From PMNU01 sp035479875 (GTDB lineage Bacteria > Patescibacteriota > Saccharimonadia > Saccharimonadales > UBA4665): 64,000 nucleotides of DNA. Location: positions 11,743 through 75,742 of the forward strand of contig DATIIH010000008.1 in assembly GCA_035479875.1 (NCBI GenBank), in the 5' to 3' direction. This document shows positions 1 to 8,345 of the stretch, piece by piece; positions within the stretch are counted from its first letter, which is position 1; each line of letters begins with the position of its first letter. The notes under the pieces were generated by a model, which searched no databases, was not told the origin of the DNA, and was given only the letters and a program-made list of their open reading frames with translations. The translations under genes and the position numbers were made by a program.

Positions 1-515
1 AGATCCACATGGCTGAGCGAGACGTTGGAGAACTGCGCGCCAGTAAGATCGCAGGCCCTAAACCAAACGTTCTCGAGTTTGGCGTAGGCAAGATCGGCCT
101 CGGTAAGTATGCAGTCCTCAAACACCACTTTCTTGAAGTGCGTAAAACGGAAGTTGGACAGATTGAGCCGGCAGCCCTTAAACGTTACATCGGCAATTAC
201 CGCGTTGGTGATAGTGAGGCCAGCTGCCTGGGCGTCCAAAATTTCGAGCCGGTTGAGGCCGCCTTCTTCAATTTGCACGCCAGATAGCTGGCATTTTTCG
301 AGCCGGACATCGCGCAGTGCCGCTTTGGGCAACACAGCGCCAGTAAAATCGCCCTTGGTTGCCACCACACCACTCAGGCTAATGCCCTTAGCGGTCTGAT
401 TACTCCAATCCAGATCACTTACTTGCACATCCTCTAAATCTAGCTCGTCGTCCAGAATGGTAGCCTGCCGGCTGGCAAGCGCACTGTCGAATATCGGTTT
501 CGTTACGTCAGCCAT
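1..515 (-). CDS. Pentapeptide-repeat protein, C-terminus cut off by the window edge
   Basis: Reading leftward from the ATG at 513-515 gives an open frame to the window edge with no stop, so at least 171 residues are present and the C-terminus is missing. The product starts MADVTKPIF and shows the A(D/N)LxX rhythm of pentapeptide repeats, for example GDFTGAVLPKAALRDV, CRLNLSNFRF and ADLAYAKLENVWF. Such repeats form a right-handed quadrilateral beta-helix; known members include DNA mimics that bind gyrase, but most are uncharacterised. No signal peptide is visible, so it is probably cytosolic. It ends 20 nt before the stop of the downstream-facing prs gene on the same strand and could be cotranscribed with it. 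The fold is likely; the function is unknown. Confidence 0.75.
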   Translation of the reverse strand, partial: MADVTKPIFDSALASRQATILDDELDLEDVQVSDLDWSNQTAKGISLSGVVATKGDFTGAVLPKAALRDVRLEKCQLSGVQIEEGGLNRLEILDAQAAGLTITNAVIADVTFKGCRLNLSNFRFTHFKKVVFEDCILTEADLAYAKLENVWFRACDLTGAQFSNVSLSHVD

Positions 516-535
516 ATGCCTAAGTATACCGCGCG

Positions 536-1504
536 CTATGCCTGGTTTTCGCCATTAAAGATAGCCGACACTGAGCGCTCTTCAAAGATAGCCTCGATAG
601 CGTTGGCTAACAGATTGGCGACTGACACGACCTCGATTTTTGGCTTTTTGAGCTTGATACTGAGCGGCAGCGTATCGGTGACTACCAGCCGGTCGATTGC
701 CGACTCGGCCAGCCGGTCGGCGGCTGGCTCAGAAAACAAGCCGTGGGTAGCAATCACCATCACCGATTTGGCTCCGGACTGTTTGAGCTTGAGCGCGGCA
801 GCACACACTGTGCCGCCGCCGTCGATCATATCGTCGATAACTACGCAGTGTTCGCCTTCGACGTCACCTATAACGTGCAAGGCGCTGGCGGCATTACTAG
901 TGGTTTCGCGGCGTTTATGGACAATCGCAAGGCCAGCACCAAGGCGGGCCGCGTAGCGCTCAGCCAGCTTTACCCGGCCAGCGTCGGGCGAAACAATCAC
1001 ACAATCTTTGCCCAACTCGTGCTGCAAATGGTCTACCAGTACCGGCATAGCAATGAGGTGATCGAACGGGCCATCAAAAAAGCCTTGGATTTGGCCGCTG
1101 TGCAAATCAACACTTACAATCCGATCGGCGCCAGCGACGCGCAAAATATCTACCACCAGGCGAGCAGTAATCGGCTCACGGCCGCCAGATTTGCGGTCTT
1201 GGCGAGCATAGCCTAAAAACGGGCAGACAGCGGTGATATGCCGGGCCGAGGCACGCTTAGCGGCGTCAATCATAATGGCTTGCTCCATAAGCGCTTCGTT
1301 CACTGGCGCGCTGTGGCTCTGAAGAATAAAAACGTCCGCACCGCGGACCGACTCTTCTAATTGACACTTGACCTCACTGTTGGCAAAGCGCTTCACTGGT
1401 GCGCTGCTCACGCTAATACCGAGCTTAGCCGCGACTTTATCGGCCAGTTTACGGTTGTGGCTGCCGCTTAAAATTTGTAATCGCTTGCTCGTTACCGTGT
1501 TCAT
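536..1504 (-). CDS. prs: Ribose-phosphate pyrophosphokinase (PRPP synthetase)
   Basis: Makes PRPP from ribose 5-phosphate and ATP, the input for purine, pyrimidine and NAD synthesis. The 322-aa product matches the usual length of about 315 aa. Recognisable parts are RFANSEVKCQLEESVRGADV near the N-terminus, FLGYARQDRK (ATP-binding flexible loop), VSPDAGRVKLAERYA, and the PRPP-binding loop VVIDDMIDGGGT. The open frame extends further upstream to 1966, but that part crosses the divergent purD gene. I choose the ATG at 1504 because a GAGGGGC Shine-Dalgarno lies just before it and a TTGCAC-N17-TATGCT promoter sits upstream. It is divergent from purD, so PRPP supply and its use in purine synthesis share one control region. 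Confidence 0.93.
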   Translation of the reverse strand: MNTVTSKRLQILSGSHNRKLADKVAAKLGISVSSAPVKRFANSEVKCQLEESVRGADVFILQSHSAPVNEALMEQAIMIDAAKRASARHITAVCPFLGYARQDRKSGGREPITARLVVDILRVAGADRIVSVDLHSGQIQGFFDGPFDHLIAMPVLVDHLQHELGKDCVIVSPDAGRVKLAERYAARLGAGLAIVHKRRETTSNAASALHVIGDVEGEHCVVIDDMIDGGGTVCAAALKLKQSGAKSVMVIATHGLFSEPAADRLAESAIDRLVVTDTLPLSIKLKKPKIEVVSVANLLANAIEAIFEERSVSAIFNGENQA

Positions 1505-1531
1505 ACGCCCCTCGCCTCGCTCTATGGTCTT

Positions 1532-1560
1532 AGCATAGTCGACGCGTAGCGATTGTGCAA
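1532..1560 (-). promoter_or_regulatory. Sigma70-type promoter of prs
   Basis: On the minus strand TTGCAC (1555-1560) is separated by exactly 17 nt from TATGCT (1532-1537), about 28 nt upstream of the prs ATG. It lies in the 118-nt space between the divergent prs and purD genes. Confidence 0.6.
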
Positions 1561-1622
1561 AACCGTCCTTGCATTGCGGACAGGACGCGCCTTTAATTAG
1601 ACCTGAATGGAGGGCCGCAGTT

Positions 1623-2918
1623 ATGGAAGTATTGGTAGTTGGTAGTGGCGGACGGGAAACGGCTTTGGGCGAGCAGCTCCAGCGTTCCAGGCAAGTAACG
1701 AAACTGTATTTTATGCCCGGCAACGCCGGCACCAGCGCGTTTGGCGAGAACGTAGCAATTAACCCACTCGACTTGACTGCCGCGGTAGAGTTTATTACCG
1801 ACCGAGGCATCCAGCTGGTAGTTATCGGCCCCGAAGCGCCCCTGGTAGCTGGTCTCAGCGATGCTGTGCGTGGCGCTGGCGTCACTGTATTTGGCCCATC
1901 CCAGAAGGCCGCTGGCCTGGAAGGCAGCAAGGCGTTCGCCTCGGCCTTTATGCAACGCCACAGCATCCCTCAACCCAAATCGCAGCTGGTACACAATATA
2001 GAAGAAGCGCTGGCGGCCATCAAAGACAAGCCGGCTAGCAGCTATGTTTTGAAGGCCGATGGCCTCGCTGGCGGCAAAGGCGTAATACTGCCAGAATCGG
2101 CCGCCGAGGCCGAGGCAGCGCTCAACATGCTGTTTGCAGGCGGTTTTGACGGCGCCGGCAAGCAGGGTGTAGTCATCCAAGAACGCCTGCACGGACCAGA
2201 AGTGTCGGCCTTTGCCATCAGCGACGGCACCAATTTTGTGGTGCTGCCAAACGCACAAGACCACAAACGACTCCAAGACCACGACCAAGGCCCCAATACG
2301 GGCGGTGTGGGAGCCTACGCACCTGTGCCAGAGAGCATCGTGAGCCCGGCACAAAACGAAAAGATCCGCGCTATTATTAAGACCACTATCGACGGCATGC
2401 GCGCCGAAGGCACTCCCTACGAAGGCACGCTATACGTCGGCCTGATGCTGGCTGAGGAGCGTGGCGGTGACCCGGTAGTTATCGAATACAACTGCCGCTT
2501 TGGCGATCCAGAGGCCGAGGTGCAATTTACCGCTCTCAGCGCCAGCGGCTGCCAAACCGGCGACTTACTCATTGAAGCCGCCAAGGGTAACCTCACCGCT
2601 GTAGCCCTACCAGAGATAAAATATACCGTGTTATCAGTATGCTTATCAGCAGCCGGTTATCCCGAGCAGCCGCGCAAAGGCGACGCCATTAGCGGCCTCG
2701 ATAAGATGTACGATAACGTCGTGGTACACCAGGCGGCCACCGTTAAAGACGCGGGCGGTCTCAAAACCAGCGGCGGCCGCGTACTCTATGTGACCGCCAC
2801 CGGCGCCACACCAGATGAAGCCGCAGCCCGCGCCTACGCCGCCATCGGGCCAAACGCGATCCATTTTGACGGCATGCAATACCGTACCGACATTGGCTGG
2901 CAAGCCCGCGCAAAATAA
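1623..2918 (+). CDS. purD: Phosphoribosylamine-glycine ligase (GAR synthetase)
   Basis: Second step of de novo purine synthesis: ligates glycine to phosphoribosylamine using ATP. The 431-aa product is full length for PurD (about 425 aa). Visible features are the N-terminal MEVLVVGSGGRE nucleotide-fold motif, VVIGPEAPLVAGLSD, the ATP-grasp region KADGLAGGKGVILPES, DHKRLQDHDQGPNTGGVGAY, and the metal-binding YNCRFGDPEAEVQ. The frame opens at 1569, but the ATG at 1623 is preceded by GGAGGG and starts exactly at the conserved N-terminus. purF follows after 79 nt and prs is divergent, giving a PRPP to PRA to GAR module. The remaining purine genes are not in the window, so the pathway may be partial here or completed elsewhere. 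Confidence 0.95.
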   Translation: MEVLVVGSGGRETALGEQLQRSRQVTKLYFMPGNAGTSAFGENVAINPLDLTAAVEFITDRGIQLVVIGPEAPLVAGLSDAVRGAGVTVFGPSQKAAGLEGSKAFASAFMQRHSIPQPKSQLVHNIEEALAAIKDKPASSYVLKADGLAGGKGVILPESAAEAEAALNMLFAGGFDGAGKQGVVIQERLHGPEVSAFAISDGTNFVVLPNAQDHKRLQDHDQGPNTGGVGAYAPVPESIVSPAQNEKIRAIIKTTIDGMRAEGTPYEGTLYVGLMLAEERGGDPVVIEYNCRFGDPEAEVQFTALSASGCQTGDLLIEAAKGNLTAVALPEIKYTVLSVCLSAAGYPEQPRKGDAISGLDKMYDNVVVHQAATVKDAGGLKTSGGRVLYVTATGATPDEAAARAYAAIGPNAIHFDGMQYRTDIGWQARAK

Positions 2919-2922
2919 ACAT

Positions 2923-2950
2923 TTGCACAATGCGCCATGCGTGCTACGAT
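2923..2950 (+). promoter_or_regulatory. Probable promoter upstream of purF
   Basis: TTGCAC (2923-2928), a 16-nt spacer and TACGAT (2945-2950) lie just after the purD stop, about 47 nt before the purF GTG. The -35 box is identical to that of prs, which would fit common regulation. The spacer is one base short of ideal. Confidence 0.4.
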
Positions 2951-2997
2951 AAAATTGAAGGAATATTTTATTTGAGAGGGCAAAACGGCAAAACGTA

Positions 2998-4422
2998 GTG
3001 GGGGATCTACTTTCTTTTGACAGTCCGAACGAAAAATGTGCCGTGTTCGGTGCGTTTGGCGTACCCCATGCCCTCAGCGTCACCAAAACCGCACTCCAAG
3101 CCATGCAGCATCGCGGCCAAGAAGCCGCCGGCATTGCTGTTAAGACCAAAAACGGTCGCCTGCAGTGGTATGGGGGTGCCGGACTAGTTAAAGACGTATT
3201 TGCCGATGCCAAACTATTACAGACCCCGGGCAAAAACGCGATTGGCCATGATCGCTATGCGACGTCCGGCGGCAGCGGCGGCAGCCATCCGCAACCTACT
3301 ATGGAAAACGAAAACAGCCTAAGCTTTGCTCATAACGGCAACCTGGCGCTCACTGGCGCTATGGAACAATTTTTGCGTGAACACAGTGTAAGCTTTGGAG
3401 GCTTAAACGACTCTCAGATGATGGGCCGCGTAATCGCCTGGCACGTTAACCAAGGAGTGTCACTCGATACCGCTATAGCCGCTGCGTACCCCCTGTTTAC
3501 CGGCGCATTCTCGGCAGCGGCGCTCAACAACGACATGCTTGTTGCCTTCCGCGACGAATGCGGCATCCGCCCGCTGTCACTTGGCAAGCTCGGCCGTGGC
3601 TATGTCGTCGCTTCCGAGACCTGCGCGTTTGACGCCATTGGTGCCCGCTTTATCCGCGACATTAAGCCGGGCGAAATGGTAACCATCGACGCCACTGGCC
3701 TCCGCTCTCACCAAATAATTCCGCCCAATCCTAAGGCGGATTTATTTGAGTTGGTCTATTTTGCCAGCCAAGACAGCTTATTTAAAGGCATCCGTATTGG
3801 TGATATGCGGGTACGCATGGGCGAGCAACTGGCCCGCGAATGGCCAGCTGCAGCCGACATCGTCGTGCCCGTTCCCAACTCGGCAATCCCAGCCGCCCGC
3901 GGCTTTGCTACTCAAAGCAACCTGCCGTATATCGAAGGCTTACACCGCAACCCGCAGTACCAAAAGCGCACCTTTATTGAGCCCAACCAGGCCGCCCGCA
4001 CCCAGGGCGTACGCGAGAAACTCAAGGCTCTACCGGTCGTGAAAGGCAAACGCGTCGTTTTAGTGGACGACTCGATCGTGCGCGGCACCACCATGGTCGC
4101 CATTGTACAGATGCTACGCGATGCCGGCGCCCGCGAAGTACACCTACGTATTAGCTCGCCCCCGGTCCGCTATCCCGACTTTTACGGCACCGACATCCCC
4201 AACCAACTCGAACTACTGGCTAATCGAATGAACAATGCTCAGATGTGCGAGCACCTCGGTGTGGACTCGCTGGGTTATTTGTCGTTAGAGGGCACTATCG
4301 CTGCCACCGGCCGTCCAGGCGACGAATTTTCGGCTTGCTGTTTTGACGGTATCTATCCGATTGCTATCGGCTTTCACTATGCTGACATCGAAAACATCAA
4401 AGAACCTGTGCTTGTCGCGTAA
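2998..4422 (+). CDS. purF: Amidophosphoribosyltransferase (glutamine PRPP amidotransferase)
   Basis: Commits PRPP to purine synthesis by transferring the glutamine amide to make phosphoribosylamine. The 474-aa product starts at GTG with no strong Shine-Dalgarno; the start is fixed by the N-terminal nucleophile Cys at residue 14 (MGDLLSFDSPNEKC, AVFGAFG following), implying a 13-residue propeptide as in Bacillus-type PurF. The Ntn glutaminase domain (HRGQEAAG, GHDRYAT) is followed by a phosphoribosyltransferase domain with the PRPP loop VVLVDDSIVRGTT at about residues 350-362. Unlike Bacillus PurF, the four [4Fe-4S] ligands are not conserved: the first aligns to KADLFELVYF, the next is Asp in YPDFYG, and the C-terminal CxxC is degenerate (FSACCFDG). 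It combines a propeptide with a probable absence of the cluster. Confidence 0.94.
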   Translation: MGDLLSFDSPNEKCAVFGAFGVPHALSVTKTALQAMQHRGQEAAGIAVKTKNGRLQWYGGAGLVKDVFADAKLLQTPGKNAIGHDRYATSGGSGGSHPQPTMENENSLSFAHNGNLALTGAMEQFLREHSVSFGGLNDSQMMGRVIAWHVNQGVSLDTAIAAAYPLFTGAFSAAALNNDMLVAFRDECGIRPLSLGKLGRGYVVASETCAFDAIGARFIRDIKPGEMVTIDATGLRSHQIIPPNPKADLFELVYFASQDSLFKGIRIGDMRVRMGEQLAREWPAAADIVVPVPNSAIPAARGFATQSNLPYIEGLHRNPQYQKRTFIEPNQAARTQGVREKLKALPVVKGKRVVLVDDSIVRGTTMVAIVQMLRDAGAREVHLRISSPPVRYPDFYGTDIPNQLELLANRMNNAQMCEHLGVDSLGYLSLEGTIAATGRPGDEFSACCFDGIYPIAIGFHYADIENIKEPVLVA

Positions 4423-4444
4423 GCCATTTTTGGCATACTAGCTG

Positions 4445-5362
4445 CTATTTTTGGATAGCGGTAAGGCGACTCTGCAGCTCGGCCGCAGTAATAACGTTGT
4501 GTGGCGTATTCACGATAACCGGCATGCCGTAGCCAGTGTACGTCTGGCTGATGCCAGCCGTGCCGCTACCTACGCTCGCCTTAACCAATTGGCGTGAGCG
4601 CACGTCAACCGTTAGTCTCACCTTAATATTCTGCTGAGAACCAAAACTGTTAACGTCGAGCTGGTCGAGGTCGTGCAAGCCGACGTCCTGAGCAAAGCGT
4701 TTTACCATGCTGGCGTACAGAATGGGCTGCATCGTTACGTCATACGTGTACTGTGTGCGGCCATTGACGCTAGCCTTCTTAACCGTAGAAAATGCCACTT
4801 GGTAGGTGTTTTGGCCGCGGATTTGACCAAGCAACTGTGCCCGTTGTGCTTCAGTCAAATTACCAATCGGCACCACAATGCCACCAAACGGCAAGCCAGA
4901 ACCAAGTATGGCCTGGGATAGCTCGGCCGAAGGCTTGCCAATAGGCGTAGTCGTACTCCTAGCCCACACACCAAGAATCTTGGTAAAGTCGAGGGTCCTG
5001 CCGGTGGCGGATTTTTGATTGGTGGTAATGCTCGTGTAACGAGTGAAGTCGCCTTCTGGCGTGCCGAGCATTTCGTCTTTGACCACGGTAGCGCCTTGCG
5101 TCACGGTAGTAAAGGAATGGCTAACGCTGCGGCTGCCCAACTGGTACTCTACCGCCTGACTTACCGATGCACCGGTGCTCGTGTCTGCAGCGTTAATCGT
5201 AACGCTGTTGGTGCTGAGGCTTTGGCTTACCATGCCCCAAAAAACATTCTGGGGGTCAGTGCTTTTTTTGTTCCACCACAGCACGCCAGCGACGATTAAC
5301 AGTACGGCGGCAAGCGCGTACAGGGCCAGTAAAGGTTTTCGAGTAAGAGTCTTCATCTGCAT
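4445..5362 (-). CDS. Membrane-anchored extracytoplasmic protein, unknown function
   Basis: A 305-aa product with a short basic N-terminus and one membrane segment (LLALYALAAVLLIVAGVLWW, about residues 11-30) followed by a long polar, Thr/Ser-rich domain, so it is probably anchored with the bulk outside. No lipobox and no recognised catalytic motif. The C-terminal half carries alternating strands such as KVRLTVDVRSRQLVKASVG. The start is ambiguous between ATGs at 5362 and 5356; there is no clear Shine-Dalgarno, but a TACAAT box sits 6 nt before the first ATG, which would suit a leaderless transcript. It is convergent with purF, with only 22 nt between stops. I do not recognise the family. Confidence 0.75.
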   Translation of the reverse strand: MQMKTLTRKPLLALYALAAVLLIVAGVLWWNKKSTDPQNVFWGMVSQSLSTNSVTINAADTSTGASVSQAVEYQLGSRSVSHSFTTVTQGATVVKDEMLGTPEGDFTRYTSITTNQKSATGRTLDFTKILGVWARSTTTPIGKPSAELSQAILGSGLPFGGIVVPIGNLTEAQRAQLLGQIRGQNTYQVAFSTVKKASVNGRTQYTYDVTMQPILYASMVKRFAQDVGLHDLDQLDVNSFGSQQNIKVRLTVDVRSRQLVKASVGSGTAGISQTYTGYGMPVIVNTPHNVITAAELQSRLTAIQK

Positions 5363-5403
5363 GCAGCTATTGTAACAGATCGCTAGCGTGGCTGCCTTAT
5401 CAA

Positions 5404-5682
5404 TTAGGCGACCTGGACTGCGGCGCCTACCGCGCCATGGCCATAACGGCGCGGTAGGCGCCGCCTCGGGCGGCGGACAAAGACTTCACCGCCAGGATCT
5501 TGGCACAGCAATTCTCGATAACGTCTGACCGCAGCGATAACCATGGCTTGCTCTCCTTCAGTCAGATCGGCAGTAAGGCGAATAGGCGCCTCCCACCGTG
5601 GAACTTCTGCTGGTCCAACGTCGCCTACAACTCCCACCGCGGGCTGTTCCGGTGGACCTACAGGTATTTCTTCTCCTGGCAT
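5404..5682 (-). CDS. Small acidic/basic protein of unknown function (92 aa)
   Basis: The open frame begins at 5703, but a strong GGAGGAGG Shine-Dalgarno 5 nt before the ATG at 5682 favours that start, giving 92 aa (MPGEEIPVGPPEQPAV). The N-terminal half is Pro/Val/Glu-rich and probably disordered; the C-terminal half has a helix (TEGEQAMVIAAVRRYRELL) and a basic Arg-rich patch (RRPRRRLPRRYGHG). It lies downstream of the prepilin-like gene on the same strand and may be cotranscribed with it. A plus-strand reading frame overlaps this position but lacks a comparable ribosome binding site. Family not recognised. Confidence 0.5.
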   Translation of the reverse strand: MPGEEIPVGPPEQPAVGVVGDVGPAEVPRWEAPIRLTADLTEGEQAMVIAAVRRYRELLCQDPGGEVFVRRPRRRLPRRYGHGAVGAAVQVA

Positions 5683-5725
5683 AGAACCCTCCTCCGCTAC
5701 CAAGCGTGTTAGTCACATAGTACCA

Positions 5726-6325
5726 CTAATCGACTTGGATGGTCTTGGTAGCAGCAGTAAATGCTTGGACGATAGCGTTCATATCGGTCGCGCCCTGACT
5801 GCAATCAAACTGCTCGTTCTGGATGAAATAGTGGACGCCGCCAATCAGCGGAGCGTCAGGATACGCCGTGTCCATATCGCCATCAACAGGGCTCGTTTGA
5901 CCCGGTTTAAAGTTGCCGATGATCGCAACACCATCAGTATCGTTGGCCGAGGAGCACTCCGGGTACCTATCCAACGAGTGCAGATATAAATTGACCGCCG
6001 GCACCCCCGTGGATGAAGCTGTACTGACTACGCGGATCGTATAGTATGCGTCAGATATATCTGAGGTAAGTCCTACTTTTATGCCCAACTCTTTGATGTC
6101 GAGGTAACCTACGACGCCCGTAGGATTCTCGGCTGTGTTCGCTGGTGCGGTGCTAGTGGTCTTAGAGATACTTGCGGTAGAACTGCTTGTTTTTGTGGCA
6201 GCTCCTGGGTGATGATTTTTGTGCCAAACGTACCAACCGCCGCCCACCACCAGAGCGGCGAGTAGCAGTGCAATGATAAGCTCGATGACACCAAAGCCTT
6301 GTTGCCTACTACCGATCTTATGCAT
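5726..6325 (-). CDS. Type IV prepilin-like protein
   Basis: A 199-aa product whose N-terminus carries a prepilin signal: a short basic leader, then QQGFGVIELIIALLL, i.e. cleavage after Gly with Phe at +1 and Glu at +5, and a 20-residue hydrophobic helix ending at GGGWYVWHK. A Ser/Thr-rich linker and a soluble head domain with a few Cys follow. Members of this class are processed by a prepilin peptidase and assembled in or retained at the membrane. A near-perfect AAGGAGG Shine-Dalgarno precedes the ATG. No pilus assembly ATPase or peptidase lies nearby, so it is an orphan minor-pilin-like gene. A second one occurs at 46533-47189. Confidence 0.75.
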   Translation of the reverse strand: MHKIGSRQQGFGVIELIIALLLAALVVGGGWYVWHKNHHPGAATKTSSSTASISKTTSTAPANTAENPTGVVGYLDIKELGIKVGLTSDISDAYYTIRVVSTASSTGVPAVNLYLHSLDRYPECSSANDTDGVAIIGNFKPGQTSPVDGDMDTAYPDAPLIGGVHYFIQNEQFDCSQGATDMNAIVQAFTAATKTIQVD

Positions 6326-6349
6326 TGCTTTGCCTCCTTTTTTGTGCGT

Positions 6350-6361
6350 TTAGTGCACTAA
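6350..6361. promoter_or_regulatory. Perfect 12-bp palindrome upstream of the prepilin-like gene
   Basis: TTAGTGCACTAA reads the same on both strands and sits about 25 nt upstream of the prepilin-like start codon, where a dimeric repressor could bind. Its role is inferred from position only. Confidence 0.3.
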
Positions 6362-6422
6362 TAATCATTAACGGTATAGTAGCAAAAGATCGAACACGCA
6401 CATAGCTCAGCAGCAAAGCCAT

Positions 6423-7196
6423 TTAAAAGTTCGAAACAAGAAAAGCTTGAGCTAGACTCGCCGGAGGCCGTAGTGCGCTTGGCTCTCTCATGAAGAACGG
6501 GTAGTGTACGTTATCCAAGTCTTTGGCCTGCCAAGCCGGGACCAGCTCAAAATTGTTTTCCATGCACCAATCTGGAGGGATGAGTTGCGGCACATTGGAC
6601 GAAAGTATGCCGCCTGCGCTTAAAGTTGCAGTGCTATTCGTTAGTAATGTCTCTAGGTCGTGATTGGGACAACCTGAGTAAATCTGCGGGACGTTATTAA
6701 GAATCACTGCATGCGCTTGAGGCAGAATGGGCAGCGGGCCGGTGAGCATATCTCTGGGCTGCGCAAATGTAACCGTGGCGCGGAGTGCGGCGGTCGGCTG
6801 AACATGTCGCGTGCCTACATTCTCGAAGAAATCGAGGCATTCAAGCGGCACGCTCCGCCAATACCCCACCCTTTGGCGCTCGCGCAAAATTTGCTCGATG
6901 CTGCGCTTGCTGCCGACATAAGGTTCCTGCGCCTGCGCGAGCATAGTTGCGTTCATGTCGTATCCCGTAATATGTATTTTTACTCCTAGAACCGCTGCCA
7001 CCGCAGCCAAGCAAAAAGCATCAATACCCTTGCTGCACCCAACATCTACGACTTCTATGTGCTTCATACCCCATACGTCGTACATCCAGGGGAGTACCTG
7101 CATAGCAAGCACTGCGGTATTGTCGTTGCTATCTCGAAAAAAATCAGTGTATGTGGGTATATGGCGCCCTACATCGGCGCCAGAAGTCTGGCTCAT
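6423..7196 (-). CDS. SAM-dependent methyltransferase, CheR-like Rossmann fold
   Basis: A 257-aa product with SAM motif I VVDVGCSKGIDAFCLA near residue 50, an acidic motif II (ITGYDMNATML), and a motif IV-like VILNNVPQIY. The order (glycine-rich loop, later Asp, then a NNVP-like motif) resembles CheR-type or class I small-molecule methyltransferases, but there is no chemotaxis gene in the window and the substrate cannot be told. It has no membrane segment or signal and is cytosolic. It is divergent from the PLD-like gene at 7335, with 138 nt between them that hold no convincing gene. Confidence 0.7.
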   Translation of the reverse strand: MSQTSGADVGRHIPTYTDFFRDSNDNTAVLAMQVLPWMYDVWGMKHIEVVDVGCSKGIDAFCLAAVAAVLGVKIHITGYDMNATMLAQAQEPYVGSKRSIEQILRERQRVGYWRSVPLECLDFFENVGTRHVQPTAALRATVTFAQPRDMLTGPLPILPQAHAVILNNVPQIYSGCPNHDLETLLTNSTATLSAGGILSSNVPQLIPPDWCMENNFELVPAWQAKDLDNVHYPFFMREPSALRPPASLAQAFLVSNF

Positions 7197-7334
7197 CAGA
7201 TGGTACCTTCAGGCAATACAATAGTGGTGGAGTAAAGCAGACGTTAAGATAACTTTTGCGGGCGATCCAGAGGTGGATGTCCAAGAAATCCGTGAGCTGC
7301 TTGATGACTCCGTAAACGATAATAACATAAAGCC

Positions 7335-7811
7335 ATGTTAGGTCGCTTATTCCACCGAACAGAACAAGCCGAGCTAGCGACTTCCCTGCTCTTCAACGAA
7401 AGAACTTTTTACGCGCAGTTTAGGCAGGACTTGGAACGAGCCAAAAAAGAAATCGTGATTGAATCTCCATTTATGACAAGCAGGCGGGTCAGGTCATTGC
7501 TTCCCGATCTTCGTAGAGCAGTACAGCGGGGAGTCGAAATAACCGTTAGCACTCGTGAGCCGGAAGAACACGAAGGCTTCTTGCGGCTGGAGGCAAGACG
7601 GTCAGTGGCAGCCCTCCAAACAACCGGTATCCAAGTATTATTGACCGTAGGTCACCACCGCAAGCTAGCCATTATCGACAGGAAGATACTCTGGGAGGGG
7701 AGCCACAACATCTTATCTCAAAATAATAGCCGTGAGGTCATGCGACGCATCGACTCTACGATTGCGGCAGAACAAATGGTCGATTTTATCCAACTAAGTG
7801 AGTTCCTGTAA
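7335..7811 (+). CDS. Single-domain phospholipase D-like nuclease (one HKD motif)
   Basis: A 158-aa protein with a central strand/turn typical of PLD-fold enzymes (KKEIVIESPFMTSRRVRSLL) and one HKD-type motif near residue 114, GHHRKLAIIDRKILWEGSHN, in which His, Lys and the distal Asp or Asn are present. Single-HKD proteins of this size, such as Nuc and the BfiI catalytic domain, act as dimers to hydrolyse phosphodiesters, often DNA; phospholipid substrates are less likely because no signal peptide is seen. It is convergent with two small XRE regulators and upstream of a methylase/nuclease locus, so a defence or mobile-element role is plausible but inferred. Confidence 0.78.
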   Translation: MLGRLFHRTEQAELATSLLFNERTFYAQFRQDLERAKKEIVIESPFMTSRRVRSLLPDLRRAVQRGVEITVSTREPEEHEGFLRLEARRSVAALQTTGIQVLLTVGHHRKLAIIDRKILWEGSHNILSQNNSREVMRRIDSTIAAEQMVDFIQLSEFL

Positions 7812-7818
7812 TCAGTAA

Positions 7819-8007
7819 CTACTTCGGGAGGTCAACGCCAAGCGCTCTTGCAATGCTTCGAGCCGTATCATATCCGGGATTTTGAACACCGCGCTCGATC
7901 CTGGCGTAGGTATTAGAGAATATCCCTGCCTTATCCGCTACTTCTTTCTGCGTAAGGCCCTGCTTCCTCCTAGCTGCTTTAAAAATTTGGGCGGCTGACT
8001 TTTTCAT
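7819..8007 (-). CDS. Small XRE-family HTH regulator (62 aa)
   Basis: Consists almost entirely of one helix-turn-helix of the lambda-Cro/XRE type: KQGLTQKEVADKAGIFSNTYARIERG, about residues 15-42, ending PGYDTARSIARALGVDLPK. No effector domain, so it is probably a dimeric repressor. It lies 24 nt downstream of a second XRE gene on the same strand and its stop almost touches that of the PLD gene. Confidence 0.8.
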   Translation of the reverse strand: MKKSAAQIFKAARRKQGLTQKEVADKAGIFSNTYARIERGVQNPGYDTARSIARALGVDLPK

Positions 8008-8031
8008 TGTGTATATTTTACCACAATTAGC

Positions 8032-8256
8032 TTATAGGCCTTTGAATATATGCTTCTCCAAAGAGATTCCAAGCGCCGAAGTAAGCTTACATATAGTACT
8101 GACCGTAGGTCTGCGGTGCCCCGCTTCAATAAAACCAATGTAAGCGGCCGGAACTCCACTAGCAGCCGCTAACGTTTCTTGAGTCATGTGTCGTGCGACG
8201 CGCGCCTTTTTCAACTCTTTAGAAATTTGTACGTAAACAACTTTGCTCTTATCCAT
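8032..8256 (-). CDS. Small XRE-family HTH regulator (74 aa)
   Basis: One XRE helix-turn-helix spans about residues 10-65 (KARVARHMTQETLAAASGVP, then YIGFIEAGHRRPTVSTICKL), with no second domain. Together with the gene at 7819-8007 it forms a two-gene minus-strand unit of paralogous regulators. Its start faces the promoter of the structured RNA at 8311, so it may control that transcript, itself or both. Confidence 0.8.
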   Translation of the reverse strand: MDKSKVVYVQISKELKKARVARHMTQETLAAASGVPAAYIGFIEAGHRRPTVSTICKLTSALGISLEKHIFKGL

Positions 8257-8310
8257 TACTTATAGCCTAGAGATAACTGTTCTAAGTAACCACTATCAAT
8301 TGATAGGGCT

Positions 8311-8339
8311 TGCTATTCGTATTACAGCTTCGTATACTA
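8311..8339 (+). promoter_or_regulatory. Promoter of the multi-hairpin RNA
   Basis: TTGCTA (8311-8316), exactly 17 nt, then TATACT (8334-8339). Transcription would start near 8346, ahead of the first hairpin, with no start codon and Shine-Dalgarno until 8532. Confidence 0.65.
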
Positions 8340-8345
8340 TCGGTA

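Noticed and set aside
743..1216. Plus-strand 157-aa frame inside prs
   Set aside because: It is the antisense of a strongly conserved prs gene.
7230..7341. Open stretch reading KITFAGDPEVDVQEIRELLD ahead of the PLD gene
   Set aside because: It looks protein-like but has no start codon after the preceding in-frame TAG, so at most it is a remnant.
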